Source: Bacteroidota bacterium
GTDB taxonomy: Bacteria > Bacteroidota > Bacteroidia > Flavobacteriales > Flavobacteriaceae
DNA: 64,000 bases
Direction: 5' to 3'
NCBI GenBank assembly: GCA_029557895.1
Contig: JAKQHT010000023.1
Location: forward strand, 1-64,000
In this document: piece after piece, positions 54,987 to 63,505 of the stretch
Position numbering within the stretch: position 1 is the first letter of the stretch
How the letters are laid out: every line of letters begins with the position of its first letter
Program-made: the position numbers and the translations under genes
Notes under the pieces: model-generated
Told to the model about the DNA's origin: nothing
Seen by the model: the letters and a program-made list of their open reading frames with translations, nothing else
The model's database searches: none

Positions 54987-57290
54987 CTACTCAATCCGTA
55001 TCGTTTTCCGTTCAATAACCGCATCATTCAGCACAAAGGGTTTTGGTATCATGGTCTTGGGGCGTTTTGGCACATCAAACAGTGTATTGTTGAGCATATC
55101 GTTGGATGCGGTGTACATCAGTAGTTCTGTGGATTGGTCGGCAGGAATGCTAAATTCCATTTCGAGGTGCTGTACTTTGGGCGAAACGTAGTATGTAAAC
55201 AGTTTGTTGTGTTGCCGTCCCGAGAACGCGGTCTGTGCGCCGTGGGGCGGACGCACTTCCATACCGTTGAGATGGAAAGAAAGGAACCTATATGTGGTGT
55301 CTGCAAAAAATTCCATGCGGTGTACCTGTCGTTGTGGCGAAATGAACAGTTTTATATGCCTGATGCCATCAATTACCGTGTCCTTTTGGCGGTCAATATA
55401 ATCGAGTTTTAGGGGTTTGATGGTGGTTTTTTTGCTAAAAGTGAATTTTGTGTTGTACTTGCTGCCAAAGGTTTCGTTCAAAAATTCGGCTGCTTCATCG
55501 GGATTATCGGTAAGGTAAGCCTTGGTCCAGTGGTCGAGGATGTTGTCGTACGTGGCCCAGACAGCGGCGTCTTTATCGGCATCATATACATACACCAGGC
55601 TGTTGGGTTTGGGCCTTTCATCGGCAAATCCCGATTTGAAATGTGCAAGGACCAAAAAAACTATAGAAGTGGCAAACAAGATGTACGACCACCGTGTCTT
55701 ATACCTCGAAAACCCGAACACCGTAATGCACAACGCAAATATCAACGACACCGTAAGCGTAGAGGCTACGAGCATTTTCAGCCCAAGACCCACGGGAAAC
55801 ATTTTTACAAATGGTGCCATTATGGTCAGCACCGGAAACAGCAACAGCGCCAACAGAATGATGTTGGGGCGCTTTTGCCTGACCAAAACAAAAAGACTTA
55901 TCAATCCAAAATATACAGGGATGATAAAGAAGCTGGCGCCTTTTAATTTAAAGGCCAAAAACGCACAGAGCAACAACCAGACAAACAGAGGGGGAACGGC
56001 GAGGCTTGCTGTGTTTTCGGGTTTGTAAACCTTGGCGTAAAGCCACATGCACACGCCCATGGAAAAGAGGCTGAATGCCCAGATATAGGCATAGCCGTTA
56101 TAGGTAAATCCGTGCAGCATTTCGCCATATTGGGGGTAGATGGCGCAAAGTACTTTCCAACCAAAATACCCCACGGCGCCATTGATGGCCACCGCGGCAA
56201 TGCCGGGCAGAAAGGCCTTGGCCATTTCCTTTGAATCCAATGTGCGCTTGCTGATACCATAAAACACAAGCGCGATGAAAAAAGCTATGGCAAGAAGCAG
56301 CATTGGCAAAATCCACGAAAAAGGATAGCTCACGATCTTGAACAATGGCACATTAAAATACACGTAGTCTTCAGAACTTTTGAGGTTGTTGAGATTGGCA
56401 TCTGAAAAATAGGCCAACAACGGCATCAGATAACTGCCTTGATGTTCCAGGGTGTTGCGATCGAGACGTTCATATGTATCCAACGCTGTATGGTAATCAA
56501 AATGGTCGTCAATAAAGGCAAAATTCAATCCGTCTATATTGCCATCTTCGCGAAAACGGGTCAGGTCGGTATCGTTGGGCAACATTTTATAAATGCTGTA
56601 AACCAACGAGTTGGCGACAGGATAGTCGGGATTGGCTTTTATAAAACCTTCTACAAGCTTTTTATTGCCACCATTGGTTTCTATCAACATATAGCTTGGC
56701 CCGCCGCTACCTCGCGCCTCAAAATTGAGCACCAGCCCTACATCTTTTGCCCAAGGATGATCGTTAACAAACAGCGAAGCGCCATTGAGGCCAAGTTCTT
56801 CGGCATCGGTGAACAGGATGATGAGGTCGTTTTTCGGCTTTTTGTTTTCGGCCAAAAACGCTCTCAAGCCTTCCAATATGGTCACTACACCAGAACCCGC
56901 ATCACTGGCCCCATATGACGAATGGGGATTGCTGTCGTAATGGGACAGCAACATAAGAGCTTTTGAATTGTCCGTACCTTGTAACCGTGCCAAGATATTT
57001 ACCGGCTTAACGAAAGTACCCCAGTCGGTCAGCGTGTTACCCTCCTGAATCTGGACCTCTAAACCCATTTTTTTGAGTTCGGAAACAAGATAATCCTTGA
57101 CAACAGCATGGTTTTCCGAGCCTACAAAGTGAGGGTGTTCTGATATTTTTTTGAGGTGTACAAGTGCGCGCTCTGTAGAAAATTTGGTTTTAGGTGTACT
57201 ATTGTCGGATATCCTTTGGGGCAATAGTGCGGAAAAGCTCCAATAAACTGCAATGAGGATGAGCAAAAGAGCAATGGACTTTTTGAGCAT
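54987..57290 (-). CDS. Multi-pass membrane M28-family metallopeptidase
   Basis: The 767-residue protein starts with one membrane helix (MLKKSIALLLILIAVYWSFS). A periplasmic M28 domain (about 45-300) carries the zinc ligands: LLSHYDSNPHSSYGASDAGS (His, Asp), FTDAEELGLNGA (Glu), and a late His in the DDHFDYHTALDTYE block. About eight further helices occupy 330-560, and a C-terminal soluble domain follows. The layout is like eukaryotic ER metallopeptidase 1 and yeast Pff1. Aminopeptidase activity is likely. I start it at 57290; the longer frame adds no signal. Confidence 0.85.
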   Translation of the reverse strand: MLKKSIALLLILIAVYWSFSALLPQRISDNSTPKTKFSTERALVHLKKISEHPHFVGSENHAVVKDYLVSELKKMGLEVQIQEGNTLTDWGTFVKPVNILARLQGTDNSKALMLLSHYDSNPHSSYGASDAGSGVVTILEGLRAFLAENKKPKNDLIILFTDAEELGLNGASLFVNDHPWAKDVGLVLNFEARGSGGPSYMLIETNGGNKKLVEGFIKANPDYPVANSLVYSIYKMLPNDTDLTRFREDGNIDGLNFAFIDDHFDYHTALDTYERLDRNTLEHQGSYLMPLLAYFSDANLNNLKSSEDYVYFNVPLFKIVSYPFSWILPMLLLAIAFFIALVFYGISKRTLDSKEMAKAFLPGIAAVAINGAVGYFGWKVLCAIYPQYGEMLHGFTYNGYAYIWAFSLFSMGVCMWLYAKVYKPENTASLAVPPLFVWLLLCAFLAFKLKGASFFIIPVYFGLISLFVLVRQKRPNIILLALLLFPVLTIMAPFVKMFPVGLGLKMLVASTLTVSLIFALCITVFGFSRYKTRWSYILFATSIVFLVLAHFKSGFADERPKPNSLVYVYDADKDAAVWATYDNILDHWTKAYLTDNPDEAAEFLNETFGSKYNTKFTFSKKTTIKPLKLDYIDRQKDTVIDGIRHIKLFISPQRQVHRMEFFADTTYRFLSFHLNGMEVRPPHGAQTAFSGRQHNKLFTYYVSPKVQHLEMEFSIPADQSTELLMYTASNDMLNNTLFDVPKRPKTMIPKPFVLNDAVIERKTIRIE

Positions 57291-57408
57291 GACGGTTGGT
57301 TTTTTGGTTGTACGTATAAAAATAATAAAAAAAACTGTGCAACAGTACATTGGGGAAAACAACAACTTGCTTTGACCGTAAAAAAAACATCGATTCCGCA
57401 GGCAACCA

Positions 57409-57762
57409 TCAACGCATTTCCCTTTTTACCAAGGTGTAATAACCGCCGTCAATGGGCAAATAGCCCTGATTATAAACAAAATAATATGCCACGCCCGCTT
57501 TTGTGGTGTAAATGCTCGTGATGTGGTTGAAATCAAACCCCTGTTCCACAAGTTTTGTTTTGGGAACCGTGGTTTTTCCTCCGGGATTAAGCATTTCTAG
57601 GATTCTGTAATTTTTGCGGAGCCTGTTGTGCGTATTTCGGATGAGGTTGGTGCTGTCTTTATTGATCGTGTTGTTATAGGCATTGCGGCATGCATCATCA
57701 CAGAACTTTTTATCAGCCCGCCCAACGATTTTCTCGCCACATTCCAAACAAGACCGTTCCAT
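57409..57762 (-). CDS. Small zinc-ribbon protein of unknown function
   Basis: The 117-residue protein begins with a zinc ribbon, CLECGEKIVGRADKKFC then CRNAYNN (three or four Cys in a CxxC...CxxxC layout). A helical part (LIRNTHNRLRKNYRILEM) and a C-terminal YFVYNQGYLPIDGGYYTLVK strand pair follow. Similar short proteins are common in Flavobacteriaceae but have no assigned role that I know. The start may be ATG 57762 or 57768. It lies 49 bp after the spermidine synthase-like gene, probably co-transcribed. Confidence 0.75.
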   Translation of the reverse strand: MERSCLECGEKIVGRADKKFCDDACRNAYNNTINKDSTNLIRNTHNRLRKNYRILEMLNPGGKTTVPKTKLVEQGFDFNHITSIYTTKAGVAYYFVYNQGYLPIDGGYYTLVKREMR

Positions 57763-57811
57763 AGGCATCAAGTTTATACGGTTAGTGACACAAGATACAA
57801 ATTTTAAGTTA

Positions 57812-58462
57812 TCATCTTTCGGGTTTTTTGGCCAAAACCAAGGTGTTGATGCCCAGCACATTTTCCAAAAGCTGCAGGTTGAGGCTGTTTTGCTCCAATT
57901 GACCCATTATGGCAGCTATCTTGATGCGGTCGTTTTGCTCCATGGAAGCGTTAAAGAGCAAAGTACCGCCAATGGAAAGTACTTTGATGACATCTTCCCA
58001 AAATGCAGGCTCCAGAAACTTGTCGGGCACTTTGGTATCTATAAACAAATCGACAATCACAAGGTCATAAAGGTCTTTGTGCCCTTTGATGAATGTATAG
58101 GCGTCTTCGCAAACCATGGTAAGATTTGGGTCGTTGGCCCATCCGAATTCGGTTTTGGCAATCTCGATGATTTTATGGTCAAGCTCTATGGCAGTTACAA
58201 AAGCATTGCATTGAAAATCACAACGTAAAGTTTCGATTACGCTTCCGCCACCAAGACCCAAGAGCAAAACATGCTTTACATTGGTTAAGTCAATTTTTTG
58301 AAGCCCGGACTTCAATACTTTCTGAAGGTTTCCGTAGGAATAATTGGCATTGGGTGCGTCGAGGTGCTTTTTGCCATTGTACCACGTGATTTCCAAGATT
58401 CCGTTATAATCTGACTGTACTTTTTTGGTTACCGGAAAGATATAGCTAAAGAGTTTTGACAT
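57812..58462 (-). CDS. Spermidine synthase-like methyltransferase-fold protein
   Basis: The 216-residue protein has the Rossmann motif VLLLGLGGGSVIETL (about 64-78), an acidic motif VTAIELDHKIIEIAKTEFG, and VCEDAYTFIKGHKDLYDLVI then VDLFIDTKVPD. This is the aminopropyl- or methyltransferase core of the spermidine/putrescine synthase superfamily, but the N-terminal beta domain is short and the polyamine-binding Asp pattern is not clear. The substrate may therefore be something other than putrescine. The zinc-ribbon gene follows. Confidence 0.75.
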   Translation of the reverse strand: MSKLFSYIFPVTKKVQSDYNGILEITWYNGKKHLDAPNANYSYGNLQKVLKSGLQKIDLTNVKHVLLLGLGGGSVIETLRCDFQCNAFVTAIELDHKIIEIAKTEFGWANDPNLTMVCEDAYTFIKGHKDLYDLVIVDLFIDTKVPDKFLEPAFWEDVIKVLSIGGTLLFNASMEQNDRIKIAAIMGQLEQNSLNLQLLENVLGINTLVLAKKPER

Positions 58463-58475
58463 GCACTTAAGAAGT

Positions 58476-58604
58476 CTAAAATTTTAAATGTCGTGTAACC
58501 TCTTTGCGTATCAATGCTTCTTCCGCCCTCGGAATTTCAATTATTTTGTGAGTATCGTTCCACTGCCCCACATTGCTCAAAATTTTTTCAACCAAAGTAT
58601 CCAT
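58476..58604 (-). CDS. Small open reading frame or gene fragment
   Basis: A 42-codon frame starts MDTLVEKILSNVGQWNDTHK and ends RAEEALIRKEVTRHLKF. Codon content and the absence of low complexity make it look like protein. It ends 13 bp before the spermidine synthase-like gene on the same strand and could be its small partner. An in-frame stop 9 codons before the ATG, and its look of a C-terminal piece, allow it to be the remnant of a larger gene. Confidence 0.35.
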   Translation of the reverse strand: MDTLVEKILSNVGQWNDTHKIIEIPRAEEALIRKEVTRHLKF

Positions 58605-58806
58605 CTGGCTCTTGCTAATTCTCAAAATTCATCCTTTTTGATCCGTTTAATAACGTAACATCCCATTGGGGGTCATTTTACTTTTCAACAATTCCAAACC
58701 TTATGGTGTTCTGGCAACCCAATGCCTGTTGCCGTTATGGGTGTTTTGTTTAAAACAACAACCATAATTGGCAACAAATCAATGCCCGATAGGGCAAAAA
58801 CAAAAA

Positions 58807-58828
58807 CCACTTACATTCCTGCAAGTGG
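58807..58828 (-). terminator. Terminator of the tRNA(CAU) gene
   Basis: On the minus strand CCACTTGCA pairs with TGTAAGTGG around a GGAA tetraloop, and a T-run follows. It begins 13 nt after the tRNA 3' end. Confidence 0.8.
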
Positions 58829-58841
58829 CTAATTTAATCTG

Positions 58842-58915
58842 TGGTCCCACCTGGGCTCGAACCAGGGACCACCTGATTATGAGTCAGGTGCTCTAACCAA
58901 CTGAGCTATAGGACC
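58842..58915 (-). tRNA. tRNA with anticodon CAU (Met or lysidine-modified Ile)
   Basis: The 74-nt cloverleaf has acceptor GGTCCTA/TGGGACC, D-arm GCTC...GAGC, anticodon stem CCTGA/TCAGG with loop CTCATAA, and T-arm CCTGG/CCAGG with TTCGAGC. The CAU anticodon fits elongator Met or Ile2 (lysidine); I cannot decide from sequence alone. No CCA is encoded. Confidence 0.92.
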
Positions 58916-59035
58916 TATTAAAAGTCAGGATCCGCAATTTGGGATACATGAATTTTGAGGCTGCAATATTACCATTATTTTTAGTTTATTACAAGTATTT
59001 TTATTTCTGCTTTTACTCTCCGTCTTCGACCCGGG

Positions 59036-59440
59036 TTAAAGCGGGGCATCTTGACACAATTCTATCAGCACGCCGTTAGTGCTTTTTGGGTGCAGAAATG
59101 CCACCCACTTATTGTCGGCGCCTTTTTTGGGCTCTTTGTTGAGCAATACAAAACCTGCCTGTTCCAAGCGCGCCATTTCTGATCGGATGTCGGCAACGGC
59201 AAAGGCTACATGGTGGATGCCCTCACCGCGTTTGGCAATAAACTTGGCTATCGGACTGTCTGGGTTGGTGGGGGTTAACAGCTCTATCTTGTTGGGTCCC
59301 GATTCAAAAAAAGAAGTCAATACGCCCTCGCTTTCCACGGTCTCCATCTTGTAATGTTGTTTGCCAAAAAGCGTGGCAAACAGTGCGTTTGAGGCTTCAA
59401 TATCATTGACCGCAATCCCAATATGTTCTATTTTTTCCAT
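59036..59440 (-). CDS. mce: Methylmalonyl-CoA epimerase
   Basis: The 134-residue VOC-fold protein has metal ligands in EHIGIAVNDI (His), GIHHVAFAVADI (His) and ENGVLIELCQ-like TNGVLIELCQ (Glu). SFFESGPNKIELLTPTNPDS and FLHPKSTNG are also typical. It interconverts the R and S forms of methylmalonyl-CoA for the mutase, in propionate or odd-chain metabolism. No mutase gene is in this window. Confidence 0.92.
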   Translation of the reverse strand: MEKIEHIGIAVNDIEASNALFATLFGKQHYKMETVESEGVLTSFFESGPNKIELLTPTNPDSPIAKFIAKRGEGIHHVAFAVADIRSEMARLEQAGFVLLNKEPKKGADNKWVAFLHPKSTNGVLIELCQDAPL

Positions 59441-59543
59441 AGCCTGTGTTTTTGCTCTTTCAAAAATAAGACAATCTTCAGAGCTTGTTTACTATTTATC
59501 CAATTTTATCGTATAAATATTAAATGGGCTCTCAAATATGCAC

Positions 59544-59551
59544 TATTTTTG
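59544..59551 (+). promoter_or_regulatory. Promoter -7 box for rbfA
   Basis: TATTTTTG is an exact TAnnTTTG. It lies downstream of the ATG at 59538, which therefore cannot be the rbfA start, and it supports the TTG at 59607. Confidence 0.6.
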
Positions 59552-59606
59552 TAAAAAGACCGAATGGGTCAATGGCCTTTTGTTAAACGTATTAAACCTT
59601 TTTGAA

Positions 59607-60002
59607 TTGGAAGAGAGCAACAGACAGAAAAAAATAGCGGGTGTATTGCAAAAAGATCTTGTGGACGTGCTTCAGGGCGCAGCAACCAAAGGCGGGATGA
59701 AGGGTGTCATTATATCGGTAACCAAGGTTTCGGTGACCGTTGACCTTTCCATTGCAAAGGTGTATTTAAGCATTTTCCCAAACAAGGACGCCAAAGAACT
59801 TTTGGTCGGTATCCGATCTAACACGCCACTGATACGTCACGAAATGGCACAGAGGACCAAAAACCAATTGAGACGTATGCCGCAATTGGAATTCTTTATT
59901 GACGATTCATTGGAATACATCGACCGCATCGAAAAGTCATTAAAAGGGGATGAAGACCCCATAAAAGACGCTTCCCTTTTGCAGAAACGAAAAAAAGCTT
60001 AA
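59607..60002 (+). CDS. rbfA: Ribosome-binding factor A
   Basis: RbfA helps 16S rRNA processing and 30S maturation. The 131-residue protein begins LEESNRQKKIAGVLQKDLVD, the usual RbfA start, and continues with the KH-like core (VIISVTKVSVTVDLSIAKVY, PLIRHEMAQRTKNQLRRMPQ, LEFFIDDSLEYIDRIEKS). The start is a TTG with A before it; no ATG lies in the conserved part, and the promoter box excludes the longer frame. The next gene also starts with TTG, directly after the stop codon. Confidence 0.93.
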   Translation: MEESNRQKKIAGVLQKDLVDVLQGAATKGGMKGVIISVTKVSVTVDLSIAKVYLSIFPNKDAKELLVGIRSNTPLIRHEMAQRTKNQLRRMPQLEFFIDDSLEYIDRIEKSLKGDEDPIKDASLLQKRKKA

Positions 60003-61205
60003 TTGGATTTCGCGTTTTACATAGGCAAGCGCTACCTGTTCACAAAGAGCAGCAGTAATGCCATCAATATCATGACGCTCATTGCAGCTACGGGCATTGT
60101 GGTCACTGCAGCGGCATTATTTATTGTACTGTCGGGGTTTGGAGGGCTCAAAGCATTTAGTCTTGGTTTTTCGTCGATTGTGGATCCCGACCTAAAAATT
60201 GTGGCGAGCAAAGGAAAATCATTTAACGTATCGCAAAAAGACTACCGAGAGCTCCTCAATATAAACGGGGTTACGGCAATTTCAAAAGTTATAGAAGACC
60301 GATCCATCCTCGAGTTTGAGAACAAGAACCTATTGGTTACCCTCAAAGGGGTGGATGACAACTTTTTGAAAGTAAGCAAAATAGACTCCATGGTTGTCAT
60401 GGGTCAATGGTTCACTGCAGATACAGGACAAATCGTGTCCGGTTGGGGTATAGCAAACAACCTGTCCTTTGGTGTTTTGGACTATGGCAAAGCACCAAAA
60501 CTTTATGTTCCAAAACCCGGAAAAGGGCAAATATCGTCCATTAAGGATGCTTATAGCACCATCTCGGCGGTAAACATCGGGATATTCCAAATCAACGAAG
60601 ACCTCGACAACACCTACGTTTTTACAGATATCGCCAATGCCCGGCGTCTTTTGGGGTTTGACACAGATGCAGTAAGCGCCATTGAAATAAAATGCCTTCC
60701 CGGTGCCAACGAAAATGACACCCGAAAAGCCATCGAAAACATATTTGGAAACACTGTGGCTATCAAAAACAAAACCCAATTGAACGATGCCCTATACAAA
60801 ATGCTGAACACCGAGCATTTGGTAGTCTATCTTATTTTTACGCTCATCATCATCATTGCGCTGTTTAATGTGGTGGGAGCTTTGATCATGATGGTATTGG
60901 ACAAAAAAAGGTCATTGCACACACTTTTCAATTTGGGGGCGACCGTCAAGGACATACGCCGTATCTTTTTCTTTCAGGGCAGTTTGATGACCATTTTTGG
61001 TGGCATTGCGGGTCTCATTCTCGGGATTGCCTTGGTGTTGCTCCAAAAACAGTTTGCATTGGTAATGCTCACAACCTCTTTGCCTTATCCTGTAACTTTT
61101 GAAGTGGCCAATGTGTTTATCGTTCTTGCCACTATTTCTATTTTGGGAATCGTAGCTTCAAAACTGGCTGCCTCAAGAATTGATGAAAATTTGGTGAAGC
61201 CTTAA
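60003..61205 (+). CDS. ABC transporter permease, LolC/LolE (FtsX-like) family
   Basis: The 400-residue protein has an N-terminal membrane helix (MTLIAATGIVVTAAALFIVL, about 25-45), a periplasmic domain (about 60-265), and three C-terminal helices (YLIFTLIIIIALFNVVGALI, FGGIAGLILGIALVLL, VANVFIVLATISILGIVASK). This is the FtsX/LolE layout of lipoprotein-releasing permeases. It starts at TTG 60003, immediately behind the rbfA TAA. The partner ATPase is not adjacent, as is usual in Bacteroidota. It ends with a 4-bp overlap with convergent dusB. Confidence 0.85.
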   Translation: MDFAFYIGKRYLFTKSSSNAINIMTLIAATGIVVTAAALFIVLSGFGGLKAFSLGFSSIVDPDLKIVASKGKSFNVSQKDYRELLNINGVTAISKVIEDRSILEFENKNLLVTLKGVDDNFLKVSKIDSMVVMGQWFTADTGQIVSGWGIANNLSFGVLDYGKAPKLYVPKPGKGQISSIKDAYSTISAVNIGIFQINEDLDNTYVFTDIANARRLLGFDTDAVSAIEIKCLPGANENDTRKAIENIFGNTVAIKNKTQLNDALYKMLNTEHLVVYLIFTLIIIIALFNVVGALIMMVLDKKRSLHTLFNLGATVKDIRRIFFFQGSLMTIFGGIAGLILGIALVLLQKQFALVMLTTSLPYPVTFEVANVFIVLATISILGIVASKLAASRIDENLVKP

Positions 61206-62194
61206 ACAACCCCATGCCCCGCAAAATCGTGCAGCACTTGGTCAAAGGTTTCAAAAACATCTGACGGGTCGTCGCTGGAAACCATCTTCGTGCGGTATTC
61301 CTTAAAGTTGGGAATACCTTTAAAATAGTTGGTATAATGCCGTCGGGTCTCAAAAACCCCCAATTTTTCACCCTTCCAATCGATTGCCCATGTCAAATGG
61401 CTACGGGCAGCTTCCACCCTATCGGCCAATGTTGGGGCGGGCAGATGTGTGCCCGTTTTAAAAAAATGTTTGATTTCGTTAAAAATCCATGGGTAACCAA
61501 TGGCAGCCCGGCCTATCATCATGCCGTCGAGCCCAAACCTGTTTTTATATTCCAGTGCTTTTTGGGGCGAATCGATATCGCCATTACCAAAAATGGGCAT
61601 CGAAATCCGTGGGTTGTTTTTTACCCTTGCAATATGTGACCAATCGGAATGGCCCTTGTACAGTTGTGACCTCGTCCTCGCATGAATGGTCAGTGCTTGC
61701 ACCCCAATATCTTGGAGGCGTTCGGCAACCTCATCGATATTGATAGAACTTTCGTCCCATCCCAAACGTGTTTTTACAGTTACCGGAAGATTGGTGCCCT
61801 TGATAACGGCTTTGGTCAGGCGTACCATCAAATCGATGTCCTTCAAAACTCCTGCACCGGCACCTTTGCAAACCACTTTTTTTACGGGACAGCCAAAATT
61901 GATATCTATCAGATCGGGCTGTACGGCATCCACAATTTTTGCCGATAGTTCCATGGCTTCTTCGTCGCCACCAAAAATCTGGATGCCAACCGGGCGTTCG
62001 TAATCAAAAATATCGAGTTTTTGTTTGCTTTTGATCGCATCGCGAATCAACCCTTCCGAAGAAATAAATTCCGAATACATCAAATCGGCGCCATGCAGTT
62101 TGCACAATCTTCTAAACGGTGGGTCGCTGACATCCTCCATCGGCGCCAAAAGCAACGGAAAATCCGGGAGTTGTATGTCGCCTATTTTTACCAT
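61202..62194 (-). CDS. dusB: tRNA-dihydrouridine synthase
   Basis: Dus enzymes reduce uridines in the tRNA D-loop with FMN and NADPH. The 330-residue protein has LAPMEDVSDPPFRRLCKLHG, the active-site Cys motif INFGCPVKKVVCKGAGAGVL, VKTRLGWDES, and IHARTRSQLYKGHSDWSHIA, with IFGNGDIDSPQKAL after. It resembles the DusB subgroup. I start it at 62194 (MVKIGDIQLPDFPLLL); an ATG 6 bp earlier is equally possible. It shares four bases with the end of the permease gene. Confidence 0.93.
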   Translation of the reverse strand: MVKIGDIQLPDFPLLLAPMEDVSDPPFRRLCKLHGADLMYSEFISSEGLIRDAIKSKQKLDIFDYERPVGIQIFGGDEEAMELSAKIVDAVQPDLIDINFGCPVKKVVCKGAGAGVLKDIDLMVRLTKAVIKGTNLPVTVKTRLGWDESSINIDEVAERLQDIGVQALTIHARTRSQLYKGHSDWSHIARVKNNPRISMPIFGNGDIDSPQKALEYKNRFGLDGMMIGRAAIGYPWIFNEIKHFFKTGTHLPAPTLADRVEAARSHLTWAIDWKGEKLGVFETRRHYTNYFKGIPNFKEYRTKMVSSDDPSDVFETFDQVLHDFAGHGVV

Positions 62195-62234
62195 TGGCAT
62201 TATTGATGCGCACCCCTTTGTGTTTCGGGAGTGT

Positions 62235-63467
62235 CTAAAACTTCAGATCGGCCTCGACTTGCTTTCCGTTTCTTTCAACAATTATGCGTGTGCTGTCACC
62301 CTGCTTGAAAACCGATAGTGCCCGCATATATGCATATATATCGACTATGGCACTGTCGCCAAGTTTCACGACAACATCGCCCTTTTGAAGCCCAGCTGCC
62401 TGTGCCGGTTTGCCCTCGCTCACGCCATCGATGCGCATCCCTTTGCCATCATACATATAATCAGGGATGACGCCCAAGGTCACTTTAAAGCTTGGTGTGT
62501 CTTTGCTTTCGTCTTTTGTCTTTCTGAAGGCTAATTTTCCGGCGTGGTTCAAATCTGAAATTACTTCAAAAATATAATCCGAGATGTCCTGCATGCCTTC
62601 ATAGTTCAACTTATCAGAATCATCCTCCGGTTTATGGTAATCTTCGTGCTGTCCGGTAAAGAAATGAAGCACGGGAATATCGTTAAGGTAAAAAGACGTA
62701 TGGTCAGACGGCCCGACCCCGGATTCTGTTTGCAAAAGCTTGAAGCGCGTGTTGGTGGCATTGAGCGTTTGTTTGAACCTTGGCGAGGTGCCGGTGCCAT
62801 AAACGGCCAAAGTACTGTCTTGCTTGAGGCGACCCACCATGTCCATATTGATCATGTAGTTGATCTTCGAGAAATCCACCGTTGGGTTTTTGACAAAATA
62901 ATTGGATCCCAAAAGCCCCATTTCTTCGCCAGAAAATGCCATGAACAAATAATTGTTGCCCCTGTTGTTGTTTTTGAGTTTTTTTGCAAGGTTCAAAAGT
63001 ACCGCTACACCGCTGGCATTGTCGTCGGCGCCATTGTGTATTTGCCTGATACTGTCTCTGTACAGGGAATTTTCGCCTCCATAGCCAAGGTGGTCGTAGT
63101 GTGCCCCTATGACAATGGTAAACGGTGCCTGGTTATCTATATAGCCCAAAATATTGGTCCCGGTTACGGTACTGTCTGCGGCTTCTTGGGTAAAAGTTGC
63201 CTCACTGTGAGGGTCTTTTTTGGGCTTAAAGGTAAAGGTCTGTACATACCCGTTATTGCCTTTTGGCAAAAGGCCCAGATCCTTAAAGCGTTTGGAAATA
63301 TACTCGGCCGCAAGGCGTTCGCCTTCAGTACCTGTTTCTCTTCCCATAAAATCATCGGAAGCCAAAATGGTCGCGTCCTCTTTCAGGGATATTTCATCGG
63401 TTGATTTGTCTTTGCAAGCGGAAAATGCCAATAAAAGTGTGCCTGCAATTATGAATTTAGCTCTCAT
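62235..63467 (-). CDS. M28-family peptidase lipoprotein with a PDZ domain
   Basis: The 410-residue protein has a lipoprotein signal (MRAKFIIAGTLLLAFSACKD). An M28 core follows with zinc ligands IGAHYDHLGYG (His, Asp), GADDNASGVAVLL (Asp), FSGEEMGLLGSNYF (Glu), MINMDMVGRL (Asp), and VGPSDHTSFYLND (His). A C-terminal PDZ domain (about 325-410: GKGMRIDGVSEGKPAQAAGL then QKGDVVVKLGDS) follows. It is an exported aminopeptidase or carboxypeptidase. I start it at 63467. A promoter with TATTTTTG lies just upstream. Confidence 0.9.
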   Translation of the reverse strand: MRAKFIIAGTLLLAFSACKDKSTDEISLKEDATILASDDFMGRETGTEGERLAAEYISKRFKDLGLLPKGNNGYVQTFTFKPKKDPHSEATFTQEAADSTVTGTNILGYIDNQAPFTIVIGAHYDHLGYGGENSLYRDSIRQIHNGADDNASGVAVLLNLAKKLKNNNRGNNYLFMAFSGEEMGLLGSNYFVKNPTVDFSKINYMINMDMVGRLKQDSTLAVYGTGTSPRFKQTLNATNTRFKLLQTESGVGPSDHTSFYLNDIPVLHFFTGQHEDYHKPEDDSDKLNYEGMQDISDYIFEVISDLNHAGKLAFRKTKDESKDTPSFKVTLGVIPDYMYDGKGMRIDGVSEGKPAQAAGLQKGDVVVKLGDSAIVDIYAYMRALSVFKQGDSTRIIVERNGKQVEADLKF

Positions 63468-63482
63468 AACATTAATTTTGCA

Positions 63483-63490
63483 CAAAAATA
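63483..63490 (-). promoter_or_regulatory. Promoter -7 box for the M28 lipoprotein gene
   Basis: The minus strand reads TATTTTTG, an exact TAnnTTTG, 15 bp before the ATG. A TATTATTTG (TA-N3-TTTG) at 63492-63500 on the plus strand may serve the divergent gene. Confidence 0.5.
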
Positions 63491-63505
63491 CTATTATTTG
63501 CGATT

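Noticed and set aside
54763-55191. 142-codon plus-strand frame with a signal-like start
   Set aside because: It has no ATG, crosses a strong terminator and then runs antisense to the M28 peptidase gene.
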